A DNA stretch of 64,000 nucleotides. Origin: Oscillospiraceae bacterium. GTDB lineage: Bacteria; Bacillota; Clostridia; Oscillospirales; Ruminococcaceae. Shown one piece after another: positions 47,492 to 55,684 of the stretch. The notes beneath the pieces were generated by a model, which searched no databases, was not told the DNA's origin, and saw nothing but the letters and a program-made list of their open reading frames with translations. Positions within the stretch are counted from its first letter, which is position 1; the number at the start of each line of letters is the position of its first letter. The stretch covers positions 53,603-117,602 of the forward strand of contig CAAGEZ010000029.1 in assembly GCA_900768995.1 (NCBI GenBank), read 5' to 3'. The position numbers and the translations under genes were made by a program.

Positions 47492-48583
47492 ATGTCCTCA
47501 TTCTGGAATCACAACATCAGCATTTCCCTTTTCGGGGAATCTCACGGTCCTGCTATCGGCGTGACCATTGACAATCTCCCTCCCGGGGAATACATCGACA
47601 TTGAAAAGCTGAAGGAATTTATGGCCCGACGTGCGCCGAGAAATGATGCTACCTCAACTCACCGCAGAGAGACCGATATGCCCAGCATTATGTCAGGTAT
47701 GCTGAATAACCGCACCACGGGTACTCCCCTTATGGCACTCATTCAGAACAATGACCAGCATTCAAATGACTATAGGAACGTGTCTCATCTTGCCCGCCCC
47801 GGTCACGCAGATTACACAGGTGCTGTGAGATATCACGGCTTCAATGATGTCCGTGGAGGCGGTCATTTTTCGGGCAGACTCACCGCTCCTATCGTGTTTG
47901 CGGGAGCAGTATGCGGTCAGATACTTGAACGCAGGAGCATCTACACAGGTGCTCACATCGCTCAGATACACAACATCAAGGACACCGCCTTTGACCCCTG
48001 CAATATCGACAGGGAGACTATCATTGATATCCGCCACAAGAAAATTCCCGTTATCAACGATAAAAAGGGTACGGCTATGTACAATGACATTGCCAAGGCA
48101 AGGGAATGTATGGACAGCGTTGGCGGAATCGTTGAATGCGCCATAACGAACGTTCCCGCAGGCATTGGCTCCCCTATGTTCGAGGGACTTGAAAACACCA
48201 TTGCACAGCTCGTTTTCGGCATTCCCGCAGTCAAGGGAATTGAGTTCGGCGCAGGCTTTGCGGCTACAAAAATGCTCGGCAGCCAGAACAATGACGATTT
48301 CTACGTTGACGATCACGGTCACGTAAAGACAAAAACCAATAACCACGGCGGTATTTTAGGCGGAATTTCCAGCGGTATGCCTATCATATTCAGAGTGGCT
48401 TTCAAGCCCACTCCCTCCATCGCCCAGCCTCAGGAGACGATCGACTACTCAAATCTCACCAATTCCACCATTGAGATAAAGGGCAGACACGACCCCTGCG
48501 TTGTGCTGAGAGCCGTTCCCGTTGTTGAGGCTGCCGCAAACATCGCAATACTTTCACATATGCTTGATTACCCCAACTTCTGA
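47492..48583 (+). CDS. aroC: Chorismate synthase
   Basis: A 363-residue enzyme that makes chorismate from EPSP with reduced FMN. It has FGESHGPAIGVTIDNLPPG at the N-terminus, RPGHADYTGAVRYHGFNDVR (about residues 105-124), GGHFSGRLTA, and the C-terminal RHDPCVVLRAVPVVEAA. AAGGAG lies upstream of the ATG. Third gene of the aro operon. Confidence 0.96.
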   Translation: MSSFWNHNISISLFGESHGPAIGVTIDNLPPGEYIDIEKLKEFMARRAPRNDATSTHRRETDMPSIMSGMLNNRTTGTPLMALIQNNDQHSNDYRNVSHLARPGHADYTGAVRYHGFNDVRGGGHFSGRLTAPIVFAGAVCGQILERRSIYTGAHIAQIHNIKDTAFDPCNIDRETIIDIRHKKIPVINDKKGTAMYNDIAKARECMDSVGGIVECAITNVPAGIGSPMFEGLENTIAQLVFGIPAVKGIEFGAGFAATKMLGSQNNDDFYVDDHGHVKTKTNNHGGILGGISSGMPIIFRVAFKPTPSIAQPQETIDYSNLTNSTIEIKGRHDPCVVLRAVPVVEAAANIAILSHMLDYPNF

Positions 48584-48623
48584 AAGGGTAAGGATAGCAC
48601 AGAGGAAAAAGGAGAAAAGGAAA

Positions 48624-49187
48624 ATGTCGGGTCAGCAGATGACAAGCCCGGAGCTTAACTCCGTTCACAGCGTTAAAATTCTGCTGTGCTATATTCTTGA
48701 AAAGCTTGACCGCCCAGTTACCGAGGAGCAGCTGCGGCTCATTTCGGAGGACAGCGGCGTTATAAACTATTTTTATTATTCCGATGCACTGACGGAGCTT
48801 GCGGAAAACGGCTCTGTCATTAACGAAAGCGGCAGTATCACACTTACTGAAAAAGGTCGTCTCGGCTCGGAATACTTCAACCGCTACATTCCCCTTGTAT
48901 TCAGAAAAAAGCTGCTTAGATCGGCATTCGGCTTTTTTATCCGAGAGCAGAACGAGCAGATGTGCTCCTGCGGCGTAAACGAGATATCCGACGGCTGCAA
49001 GGTGACCTTTAAGCTTTCGGACGGCAGCAGGGAGCTTATAAATATGGACTTTTTTGCCCCCGATATGTCTCAGGGCGAGCTTATATCCGAAAAAATACGG
49101 AGCAATCCCTCGGGCGCATACAAAAAAATTCTCGGATTTCTTCTTGACAACTCCGAAGAAGAGCCGGACGTTGAAAAATACATTTGA
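48624..49187 (+). CDS. DUF4364-family protein
   Basis: A 187-residue protein of the DUF4364 family: a winged-helix-like N-terminus (SVKILLCYILEKLDRPVTEE, then YFYYSDALTELAENGSVIN) and a C-terminal alpha/beta part with FKLSDGSRELINMDFFAPD. It looks like a DNA-binding regulator whose targets are unknown. ATG at 48624 follows AAAGGAGAAAAGG. It lies between aroC and galK in the operon. Confidence 0.85.
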   Translation: MSGQQMTSPELNSVHSVKILLCYILEKLDRPVTEEQLRLISEDSGVINYFYYSDALTELAENGSVINESGSITLTEKGRLGSEYFNRYIPLVFRKKLLRSAFGFFIREQNEQMCSCGVNEISDGCKVTFKLSDGSRELINMDFFAPDMSQGELISEKIRSNPSGAYKKILGFLLDNSEEEPDVEKYI

Positions 49188-49203
49188 TGAAAGGACGATC
49201 ACT

Positions 49204-50448
49204 ATGACCGTAAGTGAAAAAACACTTGAAAAGCTCTATGGAGCAAATGCCGTTGATATGCAGAAAGCAAGATATGAAGCCGCTGTTAAGAGCTTTGAGG
49301 ACATCTACGGCAAGGCAGACAATATCAGGCTTTTCTCCGCCCCCGGGCGCACCGAGGTAGGCGGAAACCACACCGACCACAACAGAGGCTGCGTTATGGC
49401 GGCAGCTGTTGGACTTGATGTTATCGCTGTGGTATCCCCCTGCGAGGGCAGCGTTGTTTCGGTAAAATCCGAAGGTTTCCCCGAGGATGTTGTTGACATC
49501 TCCGACCTTGAGATAAAGGAAAATGAGAAAAACTCCTCTGACGCTCTTATAAGAGGCGTTGCGGCAGGCTTTAAGAATGCAGGATATGATGTCTGCGGCT
49601 TTAAGGCATACACCACCTCAAACGTGCTCAAAGGCAGCGGTCTTTCGTCTTCCGCAGCTTTTGAGGTGCTTATCGGAACGATTTTCTCACATCTCTGCAA
49701 TGGTGGCAAGGTATCTGCGGTAAAGATCGCACAGATCGCACAGTATGCCGAGAACGCATATTTCGGCAAGCCTTCGGGTCTTATGGACCAGATGGCATCC
49801 TCTGTCGGCGGATTTATCACCATTGATTTCAAGGACACCGAAAATCCTGTTATCGACTCCGTTTCCTACGATTTTGCATCATCTGGCTACAACCTCTGCA
49901 TCGTTGACACAAAGGGAAATCACGCCGACCTTACACCCGAATATGCGGCTATCCCCGCTGAAATGAAGTCCATAGCGAAATTCTTCGGCAAGTCCGAACT
50001 TCGTGACATCACCAAGGAGCAGCTTATCGAAAATATTGCCGATGTCCGCAAGGTCTGCGGCGATAGAGCTGTTGCAAGAGCCTTCCACTTCTTTGACGAC
50101 AATGAGAGAGTGGGAAAGGAAGCTGCTGCGCTCAGAAGCGGCGATATCGACAGCTTTTTGAAGCTTATCACCGAGAGCGGAAACAGCTCATTCAAGTATC
50201 TCCAGAACGTTTTTGCAGTAAAGTCGCCCGAGGAGCAGGGGCTTGTTATGGGTCTGTACCTTTCCGAAAATGTGCTTTGCGGCAGGGGGGCTGTGAGAGT
50301 TCACGGCGGCGGATTTGCAGGTACTATCCAGGCATTTGTACCCACCGAGCTCCTTGATACATATTCCGAAACTATGGAAAAGGTGTTCGGCAAGGGCAGC
50401 TGCTACAAACTGTATATCCGTCCTGTCGGCGGAACTGCCGTTAACTAA
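49204..50448 (+). CDS. galK: Galactokinase (GHMP family)
   Basis: A 414-residue kinase that phosphorylates galactose to galactose-1-phosphate. It has the substrate motif GRTEVGGNHTDHNRG near residue 43, the GHMP loop LKGSGLSSSAAFEVLIG (about 143-159) and a C-terminal VHGGGFAGTIQAFVP. The signature is the Clostridial variant (GGNHTDH instead of GEHTDY). ATG at 49204 has GAAAGGACG upstream. It is the last gene of the aro operon, an unusual placement. A strong terminator follows. Confidence 0.92.
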   Translation: MTVSEKTLEKLYGANAVDMQKARYEAAVKSFEDIYGKADNIRLFSAPGRTEVGGNHTDHNRGCVMAAAVGLDVIAVVSPCEGSVVSVKSEGFPEDVVDISDLEIKENEKNSSDALIRGVAAGFKNAGYDVCGFKAYTTSNVLKGSGLSSSAAFEVLIGTIFSHLCNGGKVSAVKIAQIAQYAENAYFGKPSGLMDQMASSVGGFITIDFKDTENPVIDSVSYDFASSGYNLCIVDTKGNHADLTPEYAAIPAEMKSIAKFFGKSELRDITKEQLIENIADVRKVCGDRAVARAFHFFDDNERVGKEAAALRSGDIDSFLKLITESGNSSFKYLQNVFAVKSPEEQGLVMGLYLSENVLCGRGAVRVHGGGFAGTIQAFVPTELLDTYSETMEKVFGKGSCYKLYIRPVGGTAVN

Positions 50449-50461
50449 AATAAATAAACAT

Positions 50462-50499
50462 AATGCGGTATGCTTTTATCTAGGCATACCGCATTTTTT
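50462..50499. terminator. Bidirectional terminator after galK
   Basis: AATGCGGTATGC (50462-50473) pairs with GCATACCGCATT (50484-50495), then TTTT. It also serves the convergent pil operon. Confidence 0.9.
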
Positions 50500-50503
50500 A
50501 TTA

Positions 50504-51160
50504 TCATTTTTCCGCAGGGGTCACGCTGTTTATAAAACTGTCACTGTCATAGGTGTATGCATTCAGTGTAATGTCCGCACGGACCATTGAACCGATAAGT
50601 CCCGATGAATACGCACCGTTTGGCGAAATGGCTTTAAAGCTCACTGAACGCACCGATATCCCCTCGGTACCGCTTAGAAAATCCACATATCTGAGTGCCC
50701 CGCTGAATGAGCCTTCAAACTTCATCTCAGCGTCAATTGGAACGATATAGCTTGAATAATCGAAAGCATAATCTTCCGCCTGCTTATTTCCCGCAAAATT
50801 GTACGGAACAAGTGCACCGCTTTCGCTTTCGGTCATATCGAGATAAACAGGCGTCAGATTCATTTCAATAAGCTTTCCCGTCAAAAGCTCATCTATTGAT
50901 TCATAGTTTCCCGCACGGCAGAATCCCGAAAATGAGCTTTTGTATTCCTTTTCGGCACGGTCATAATCTTTCTGCGCCTTGTCATACTCATCACACTCCG
51001 AGACAAGCTTTGCCGCATCGTCTGAGCATTTGTCAAGCTCCCTTTGCAGCGACATCACATTATCCGCCATAGGAGATATCACCAGCAGATACGCCGCCGA
51101 AACAGCCGCCAGCAGCGCACCGAAATATATCAGCTTTTTGTCGCTGCTTTTAAGTGCCAT
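50504..51160 (-). CDS. pilO: PilO-like type IV pilus assembly protein
   Basis: A 218-residue protein with one N-terminal helix (LIYFGALLAAVSAAYLLVIS), a coiled coil (LQRELDKCSDDAAKLV, KDYDRAEKEYKSSFSGF) and a C-terminal ferredoxin-like domain ending in LNAYTYDSDSF. This is the PilO/GspM layout, part of the inner-membrane alignment complex. ATG at 51160 has GAAAGGTGG upstream. Last gene of pilC-pilM-pilN-pilO. Confidence 0.78.
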   Translation of the reverse strand: MALKSSDKKLIYFGALLAAVSAAYLLVISPMADNVMSLQRELDKCSDDAAKLVSECDEYDKAQKDYDRAEKEYKSSFSGFCRAGNYESIDELLTGKLIEMNLTPVYLDMTESESGALVPYNFAGNKQAEDYAFDYSSYIVPIDAEMKFEGSFSGALRYVDFLSGTEGISVRSVSFKAISPNGAYSSGLIGSMVRADITLNAYTYDSDSFINSVTPAEK

Positions 51161-51185
51161 TATAAGACCACCTTTCAAGTGTATA

Positions 51186-51812
51186 TCAGCGGCTTTTCAC
51201 CGATTCGTTTATGTAGCCGTAAAAGCTTGTGTCATCGTAAACGTTACTGCGCTTCATTACCGCAGTAACAGTGTATGAGCCGTCATAGCTCTCGAAATAT
51301 CCGCTGTATGTAACGGTGGAGAAAAGCTCTGTGGCTTTGAGTCTGCGGACATATTCGGGGATATTTTTCACATTGTTCACTCTGAGAGTGAATATCATCT
51401 CTCCCTCGTCCTGACTGAAAGAAATGTCCGTAATGTTCATATCGGGAGACGAGCAGGCGATGACTGTCTCTATCTCGCTTGTGCCGATGGACGGGTACGA
51501 GTCGCTTATAAGAGAGAAAAGTGCTATCCTGTCGGTTTCCCTTTTAAGTATGGCGGCTCCCTTTCTGTATTCACGGGCTGCCGCCGCTTTTGATCTGATT
51601 TCTTCTGAGGTCAATGTTTCACGTCCCGCCGCAATTTGGTTTTCAAGGGAAATTTTCCTGTATTTAAGCGATGCGGCGGATACACCTACAATGAGTAATA
51701 CCATAAAAGCAGGAAAAAATGCAGCAAAAAATTTTCGCCTGCGCTCCGTTTTTTTCGGGTCATCGAGAAATTTTTTATATAGATTCAGCTTGTGTTTTTT
51801 CAGATGCTTCAT
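51186..51812 (-). CDS. pilN: PilN-like type IV pilus assembly protein
   Basis: A protein of about 208 residues with a short cytoplasmic N-terminus (KHKLNLYKKFLDDPKKTERR), one helix (FFAAFFPAFMVLLIVGVSAA), a coiled-coil stretch and a C-terminal fold with FTLRVNNVKNIPEYVRRLKA. The short cytoplasmic arm is where PilN binds PilM. The start is uncertain: ATG 51812 has a weak GACGG; TTG at 51839 overlaps the pilM stop. Confidence 0.72.
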   Translation of the reverse strand: MKHLKKHKLNLYKKFLDDPKKTERRRKFFAAFFPAFMVLLIVGVSAASLKYRKISLENQIAAGRETLTSEEIRSKAAAAREYRKGAAILKRETDRIALFSLISDSYPSIGTSEIETVIACSSPDMNITDISFSQDEGEMIFTLRVNNVKNIPEYVRRLKATELFSTVTYSGYFESYDGSYTVTAVMKRSNVYDDTSFYGYINESVKSR

Positions 51813-51835
51813 AATAAAAATACCGTCTTTTCCGC

Positions 51836-52741
51836 TCAAAGATTTTCGGAAATAATGTCGCCGATGCAGTAGATATAGTCATCGGGAGATATGATATCGC
51901 TTTCATCGCCCTTTACGGAAATAAGCTCTGCGGGAATGGGCAGGGGCGATATGTGCAGGTTCTCGAATGAGGAAGCTGCGCTTCGGAATACGCTTTCACG
52001 GTCATCGCCAAGTCCGCAGAAGAAAATATCATCAATGTCCGAGCCGTACCGCTGAGACTTGCTGAACTGTATCATCGAGGAAACAGCCGAGCATATCTCC
52101 CCTGCATAATCCTCCGTTCCATTTTCGGAAAACAGGCGGACACGGTTTGAAAAGCGGTATCTGCCGTTTACAAAAAGGAGCAGGAGCAATGTATTTTTAT
52201 CTGCGCAGGCAAGAATGCAGGTCTTGTCCTTTGCCGCCCCTGTGAACTTCATAAGGCTGATGCAGCAGTTTTGGGCGGTGTTTATTGAAGATATCCTGCA
52301 TTTTATTTCAGAAAAAAGCCGAACATAGCTTTCAATAAAGCTGCGGTCTGCGGCATATGCGAAAACCGATGCACCGCCCTCTTTCAGGGCAGGCTCATCA
52401 ACAGCATAGTCAACAAGGAGACTTTCGTGGTTCACAGTGTCGGAAAATCCCCTTCGGATAATCGCTTCAAGGTCATTCCCCCCTGTCAGCGGAACTGTCA
52501 TAGGCTTCATCAGCACTGCGCCCCCGTCCACCACGATGTGCAGGTTATTTTTCGGCAGGCGTTTTTCTCTCCATACTGTACTCAGAGCCGCTTTCAAGGC
52601 AATGTCATTGGTTATAACTCCGCCGATCATAGCATCTCGGGCGGTGGGCACAGTCATCATCTCCTTGATAATGACCTTTTTCGAGAAGCTGCCACGGACT
52701 ATTTTTATCCCGCTTGGGGAAAAGTAAACCGATGTATCCAA
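51836..52741 (-). CDS. pilM: PilM-like actin-fold type IV pilus protein
   Basis: A protein of about 301 residues with the actin/FtsA fold of PilM: an N-terminal LDTSVYFSPSGIKIVRG, the strand VVDGGAVLMKPMTVPLTG, and later FFCGLGDD near the second nucleotide site. PilM binds the PilN tail and ATP at the membrane face of the pilus machine. TTG at 52741 is preferred (AAAGGA 9 nt upstream); a TTG at 52750 is too close. Confidence 0.75.
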   Translation of the reverse strand: MDTSVYFSPSGIKIVRGSFSKKVIIKEMMTVPTARDAMIGGVITNDIALKAALSTVWREKRLPKNNLHIVVDGGAVLMKPMTVPLTGGNDLEAIIRRGFSDTVNHESLLVDYAVDEPALKEGGASVFAYAADRSFIESYVRLFSEIKCRISSINTAQNCCISLMKFTGAAKDKTCILACADKNTLLLLLFVNGRYRFSNRVRLFSENGTEDYAGEICSAVSSMIQFSKSQRYGSDIDDIFFCGLGDDRESVFRSAASSFENLHISPLPIPAELISVKGDESDIISPDDYIYCIGDIISENL

Positions 52742-52762
52742 AACTATCAATCCTTTTGTGGG

Positions 52763-53941
52763 TCAGATATTGAGATATAGCTCATAAACGGGCAGTATCA
52801 GCGAGGCAGCAATGAGCAGGACTATGACTGCCGCAATACTCCATACGAGCCGTTCCGTCAGCTCATACAGCTTTTTTACCGAACGCTCTGCCTCGTGTTC
52901 AAGGGCATCTGCGGCAGCATTGAGCATATCGCCGAGTCTGCCCGACTCCTCTCCTGCAAGGACAGCCGATCTGAGCTTTCCGTCAAAGCCGTCAGCCCTT
53001 TCAAATGCCGCAAAAACGCTGCTGCCGCTTCGTATATCCTTTATGGCGGCATCGGTCTGTGCTTCGAGATATGTGTTGCCTATATCCTTTTTTGCTGCGG
53101 CAATGGCGGATATGACAGGAAGTCCGCCGCTGTAAAGAAATGCAAATGTACGGCAGAAACGGGCAGTGTAAACAGTTCTGAAAAGTCTGCCGTTTTTCTT
53201 ACGTTTAAGAAGCTTTCCGGAAAAATAAAGACGGACTGCGGGCACTGCTGCGGTGAGCCTTATGACCGCTGCAATGGCGGCTATGACAAGCAGCGCATAT
53301 ATCCATTTATCTCTCAAAAACAAATAAATATCATACAAAAATGCAGTAATTACGGGGAGTTTTTCGCCGCCGTACATTGCCCCAAACATCGGCACAACAA
53401 AAATGATAACTCCAAGGAGCAGGAGCATCAAAACCACTATTGCCATCGGATATGAGCCGTGACCTTTAAAAAGCTCAAGGCTTTCTTCGTCCTTTTCGTA
53501 AAATTCCGCAAGGCGCAGGCAGGCAGAAGAGACCGTTCCGTTATCCTCGGCGGCATCAATAAGGCGGCAGGCAGATTGGGGGAATGCTCCGTTTGCATAT
53601 GTCATAGCTTCGGAGAAAGCAGCACCAAGCTTTATGCTCTTATAAACGCTTTCCGCCGCACTGCGCATATTTTCGCTCATTTCCTCTTTAAGGAATATGG
53701 CCAATGCGGCAGTGAGAGTCAGTCCTGTGGAGAGCATTAAGCCTGTCTGACGGAAAAAATCTACAAGCTCGGACGATGTGAGCTGTTTTGAAGCTTTTTT
53801 CTTATCAATGGCGGTGCAGCTTATAAGAAAAAGCTTTTCGCTGCGAAGTTCATTTTCAAGAGTACGTTCATCGGCGGCTTCACGTCTGCCGCCTGATGTG
53901 CTGCCGTCAAGAGCGGCTGCTTTGTATTTATAAAGCGGCAT
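52763..53941 (-). CDS. pilC: PilC/GspF-type inner-membrane platform protein
   Basis: A 392-residue protein with two T2SSF repeats, each with a soluble helical part and hydrophobic helices: MVLLMLLLLGVIIFVVPMFG, KWIYALLVIAAIAAVIRLTA and SIAAVIVLLIAASLILPVYE. The N-terminus MPLYKYKAAALDG is typical of PilC. It forms the platform through which the pilus ATPase turns subunits out. ATG at 53941 follows AAAGGAG. It is the first gene of the operon. Confidence 0.9.
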   Translation of the reverse strand: MPLYKYKAAALDGSTSGGRREAADERTLENELRSEKLFLISCTAIDKKKASKQLTSSELVDFFRQTGLMLSTGLTLTAALAIFLKEEMSENMRSAAESVYKSIKLGAAFSEAMTYANGAFPQSACRLIDAAEDNGTVSSACLRLAEFYEKDEESLELFKGHGSYPMAIVVLMLLLLGVIIFVVPMFGAMYGGEKLPVITAFLYDIYLFLRDKWIYALLVIAAIAAVIRLTAAVPAVRLYFSGKLLKRKKNGRLFRTVYTARFCRTFAFLYSGGLPVISAIAAAKKDIGNTYLEAQTDAAIKDIRSGSSVFAAFERADGFDGKLRSAVLAGEESGRLGDMLNAAADALEHEAERSVKKLYELTERLVWSIAAVIVLLIAASLILPVYELYLNI

Positions 53942-53985
53942 ATGTCTCCTTTCCGACAAAATGTCCCCATCAATTTACACTCATA

Positions 53986-54014
53986 ATTTTACCACAATTT
54001 CCCCAAATCGTCAA
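53986..54014 (-). promoter_or_regulatory. Promoter of the pil operon
   Basis: On the minus strand TTGACG (54009-54014), 17 bp, TAAAAT (53986-53991). Confidence 0.7.
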
Positions 54015-54054
54015 TACCCGACAGAAAAGTATGCGACATTTGCAGACGGGCAAA

Positions 54055-54087
54055 AAAAGCGGTCAGTTCAATTTACTGACCGCTTTT
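54055..54087. terminator. Terminator of the DUF975 gene
   Basis: AAAAGCGGTCAG (54055-54066) pairs with CTGACCGCTTTT (54076-54087), with T7 on the minus strand. Confidence 0.88.
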
Positions 54088-54097
54088 CATATGTGAT

Positions 54098-55474
54098 TTA
54101 CTTTATCTCGGGACCTGTGTAATCGTCATTATCATCAGCCTTGGGCTTTTCAAGAGATACCTTGCTTTCGGGAGCAGGCTGCTCATTGAGTGCAGATGTG
54201 TCTATCTCGTCCATAACGCCGCTCTGAACAGGCTGAGAGGGTGTTTGTGTATTCTGTGCACCGTTCTGAGGATATGCGGGATATGTTCCGTTTGAAGCTG
54301 CGCCTGTGTCAACACGCTGATAAGGCATAAAGTTTGCAGTGTCCTGACCGGGGAAAGGAACGTCCTGTGCAGCCTTGCCGAACACGCCGCAAAGCTCGTC
54401 AGAAGAAGCTGTGCCCGTAGCCATTGCCTTTTCTCTCATACAGCAGTAGAACTCTGCATATGTAGCGAAAACATATGGATAAAGGAAAACCATACCGATA
54501 ATTGTTACAATGCTTCCGAGGGATTCTCCTGCAAACTGACCAACGATGCCGCCTGCAAGACCTGCAAGGATATACCAGCCGATGAATGAAAGATGGAGAC
54601 CAAAGAAATGAGCCTTTTCGCCCTTCATTGTGTTAACGCTTATCTCAAAAGCTCTCTTCTGAGGCATCTGAGGATTTTCTGCAAGGAGATAAGGTACCAT
54701 TGTATAGGAAAGACGCTTGATCACCTGAGGAATAATGCAGATGCAGTAAAGGAGCATTGCCAGCATAAAGCTGCCGAGGAGCTGCATTGTGACAGAGTAA
54801 ATAATATCCAGTGCAGGTTCGCTCATATTGCCTGCTGAAGAAATAGCGTTCACCAAAGACACACCGAAGTAAATAGCGGGAATAACAGTGAACAGTCCCC
54901 AAAGCCAGAGCTTCAAATCATATAAGAACATTGTCTTAACGGTGTTGCCGTATTTGCCGCTTGAAAGCTGGCTGAAAACATTGCCCACCTGAGCATTGCC
55001 CATTCTTGCATCAAGATAGAATCGGTTATGACCGACTGTGAGAGGGTTTGCAAAAAGGAGGCTGTAAAGAAATCTTATAACAAGTGCAAGAAGAACAGCT
55101 CCTACAACTATTCCAAAAACGGTGCTGACAAGGGCATCGGTGTCGGAAGTGTCGATATCTCCGAAAGCATCTTCAAAGATCTTTTCAAACTCTTCCGCAG
55201 CATCCTCGCCGGCAGCCTCGCCTGCGCTGCTGTACTCATCAAAATATCTTTCGATGTCCTCTTCGGAGTTAAAATCGTAATCATCACTGACGCTGTAGTC
55301 CGAGCCATTCATATACTCGTTCATATAATCGTTAACATCAACAGTATTTGATCTGTACTGACCCAGAAGTCCGCCTGCAAGCAGCATAAAAATAAGCGAT
55401 GCGCCGAAAGCGACCCAGTAATATCCGCTGAGCATTCGCTTGGCATTTTCTTTGAGCATTGATATACTCCACAT
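54098..55474 (-). CDS. DUF975-family membrane protein
   Basis: A 458-residue polytopic protein. An N-terminal helix (AKRMLSGYYWVAFGASLIFM) is followed by an acidic Asp/Glu/Tyr-rich extracytoplasmic loop (about residues 50-110), then four or five more helices (IIPQVIKRLSYTMVPYLLAE, SLGSIVTIIGMVFLYPYVFA). The middle matches DUF975. The last 90 residues are a Pro/Gln-rich cytoplasmic tail. Function unknown. ATG at 55474 has GGGGGAT upstream; the ATG at 55498 has no site. Confidence 0.8.
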   Translation of the reverse strand: MWSISMLKENAKRMLSGYYWVAFGASLIFMLLAGGLLGQYRSNTVDVNDYMNEYMNGSDYSVSDDYDFNSEEDIERYFDEYSSAGEAAGEDAAEEFEKIFEDAFGDIDTSDTDALVSTVFGIVVGAVLLALVIRFLYSLLFANPLTVGHNRFYLDARMGNAQVGNVFSQLSSGKYGNTVKTMFLYDLKLWLWGLFTVIPAIYFGVSLVNAISSAGNMSEPALDIIYSVTMQLLGSFMLAMLLYCICIIPQVIKRLSYTMVPYLLAENPQMPQKRAFEISVNTMKGEKAHFFGLHLSFIGWYILAGLAGGIVGQFAGESLGSIVTIIGMVFLYPYVFATYAEFYCCMREKAMATGTASSDELCGVFGKAAQDVPFPGQDTANFMPYQRVDTGAASNGTYPAYPQNGAQNTQTPSQPVQSGVMDEIDTSALNEQPAPESKVSLEKPKADDNDDYTGPEIK

Positions 55475-55684
55475 AAATATATCCCCCATTGTGTTCATAA
55501 AAATTTATGCAAAAGTTTCCTTACTCTTACATATCAATATTTATTTTACCATATTTTTAACATTATTGCAACAGATGAAACCGTTTTCCTTAATATATTT
55601 TAGCAGCTCCCACAGATACACTTTTTGGTAAATATATACAAAAATGCGGCAAAGTCACACTCTGCCGCATTTAAAAATTTAAAC

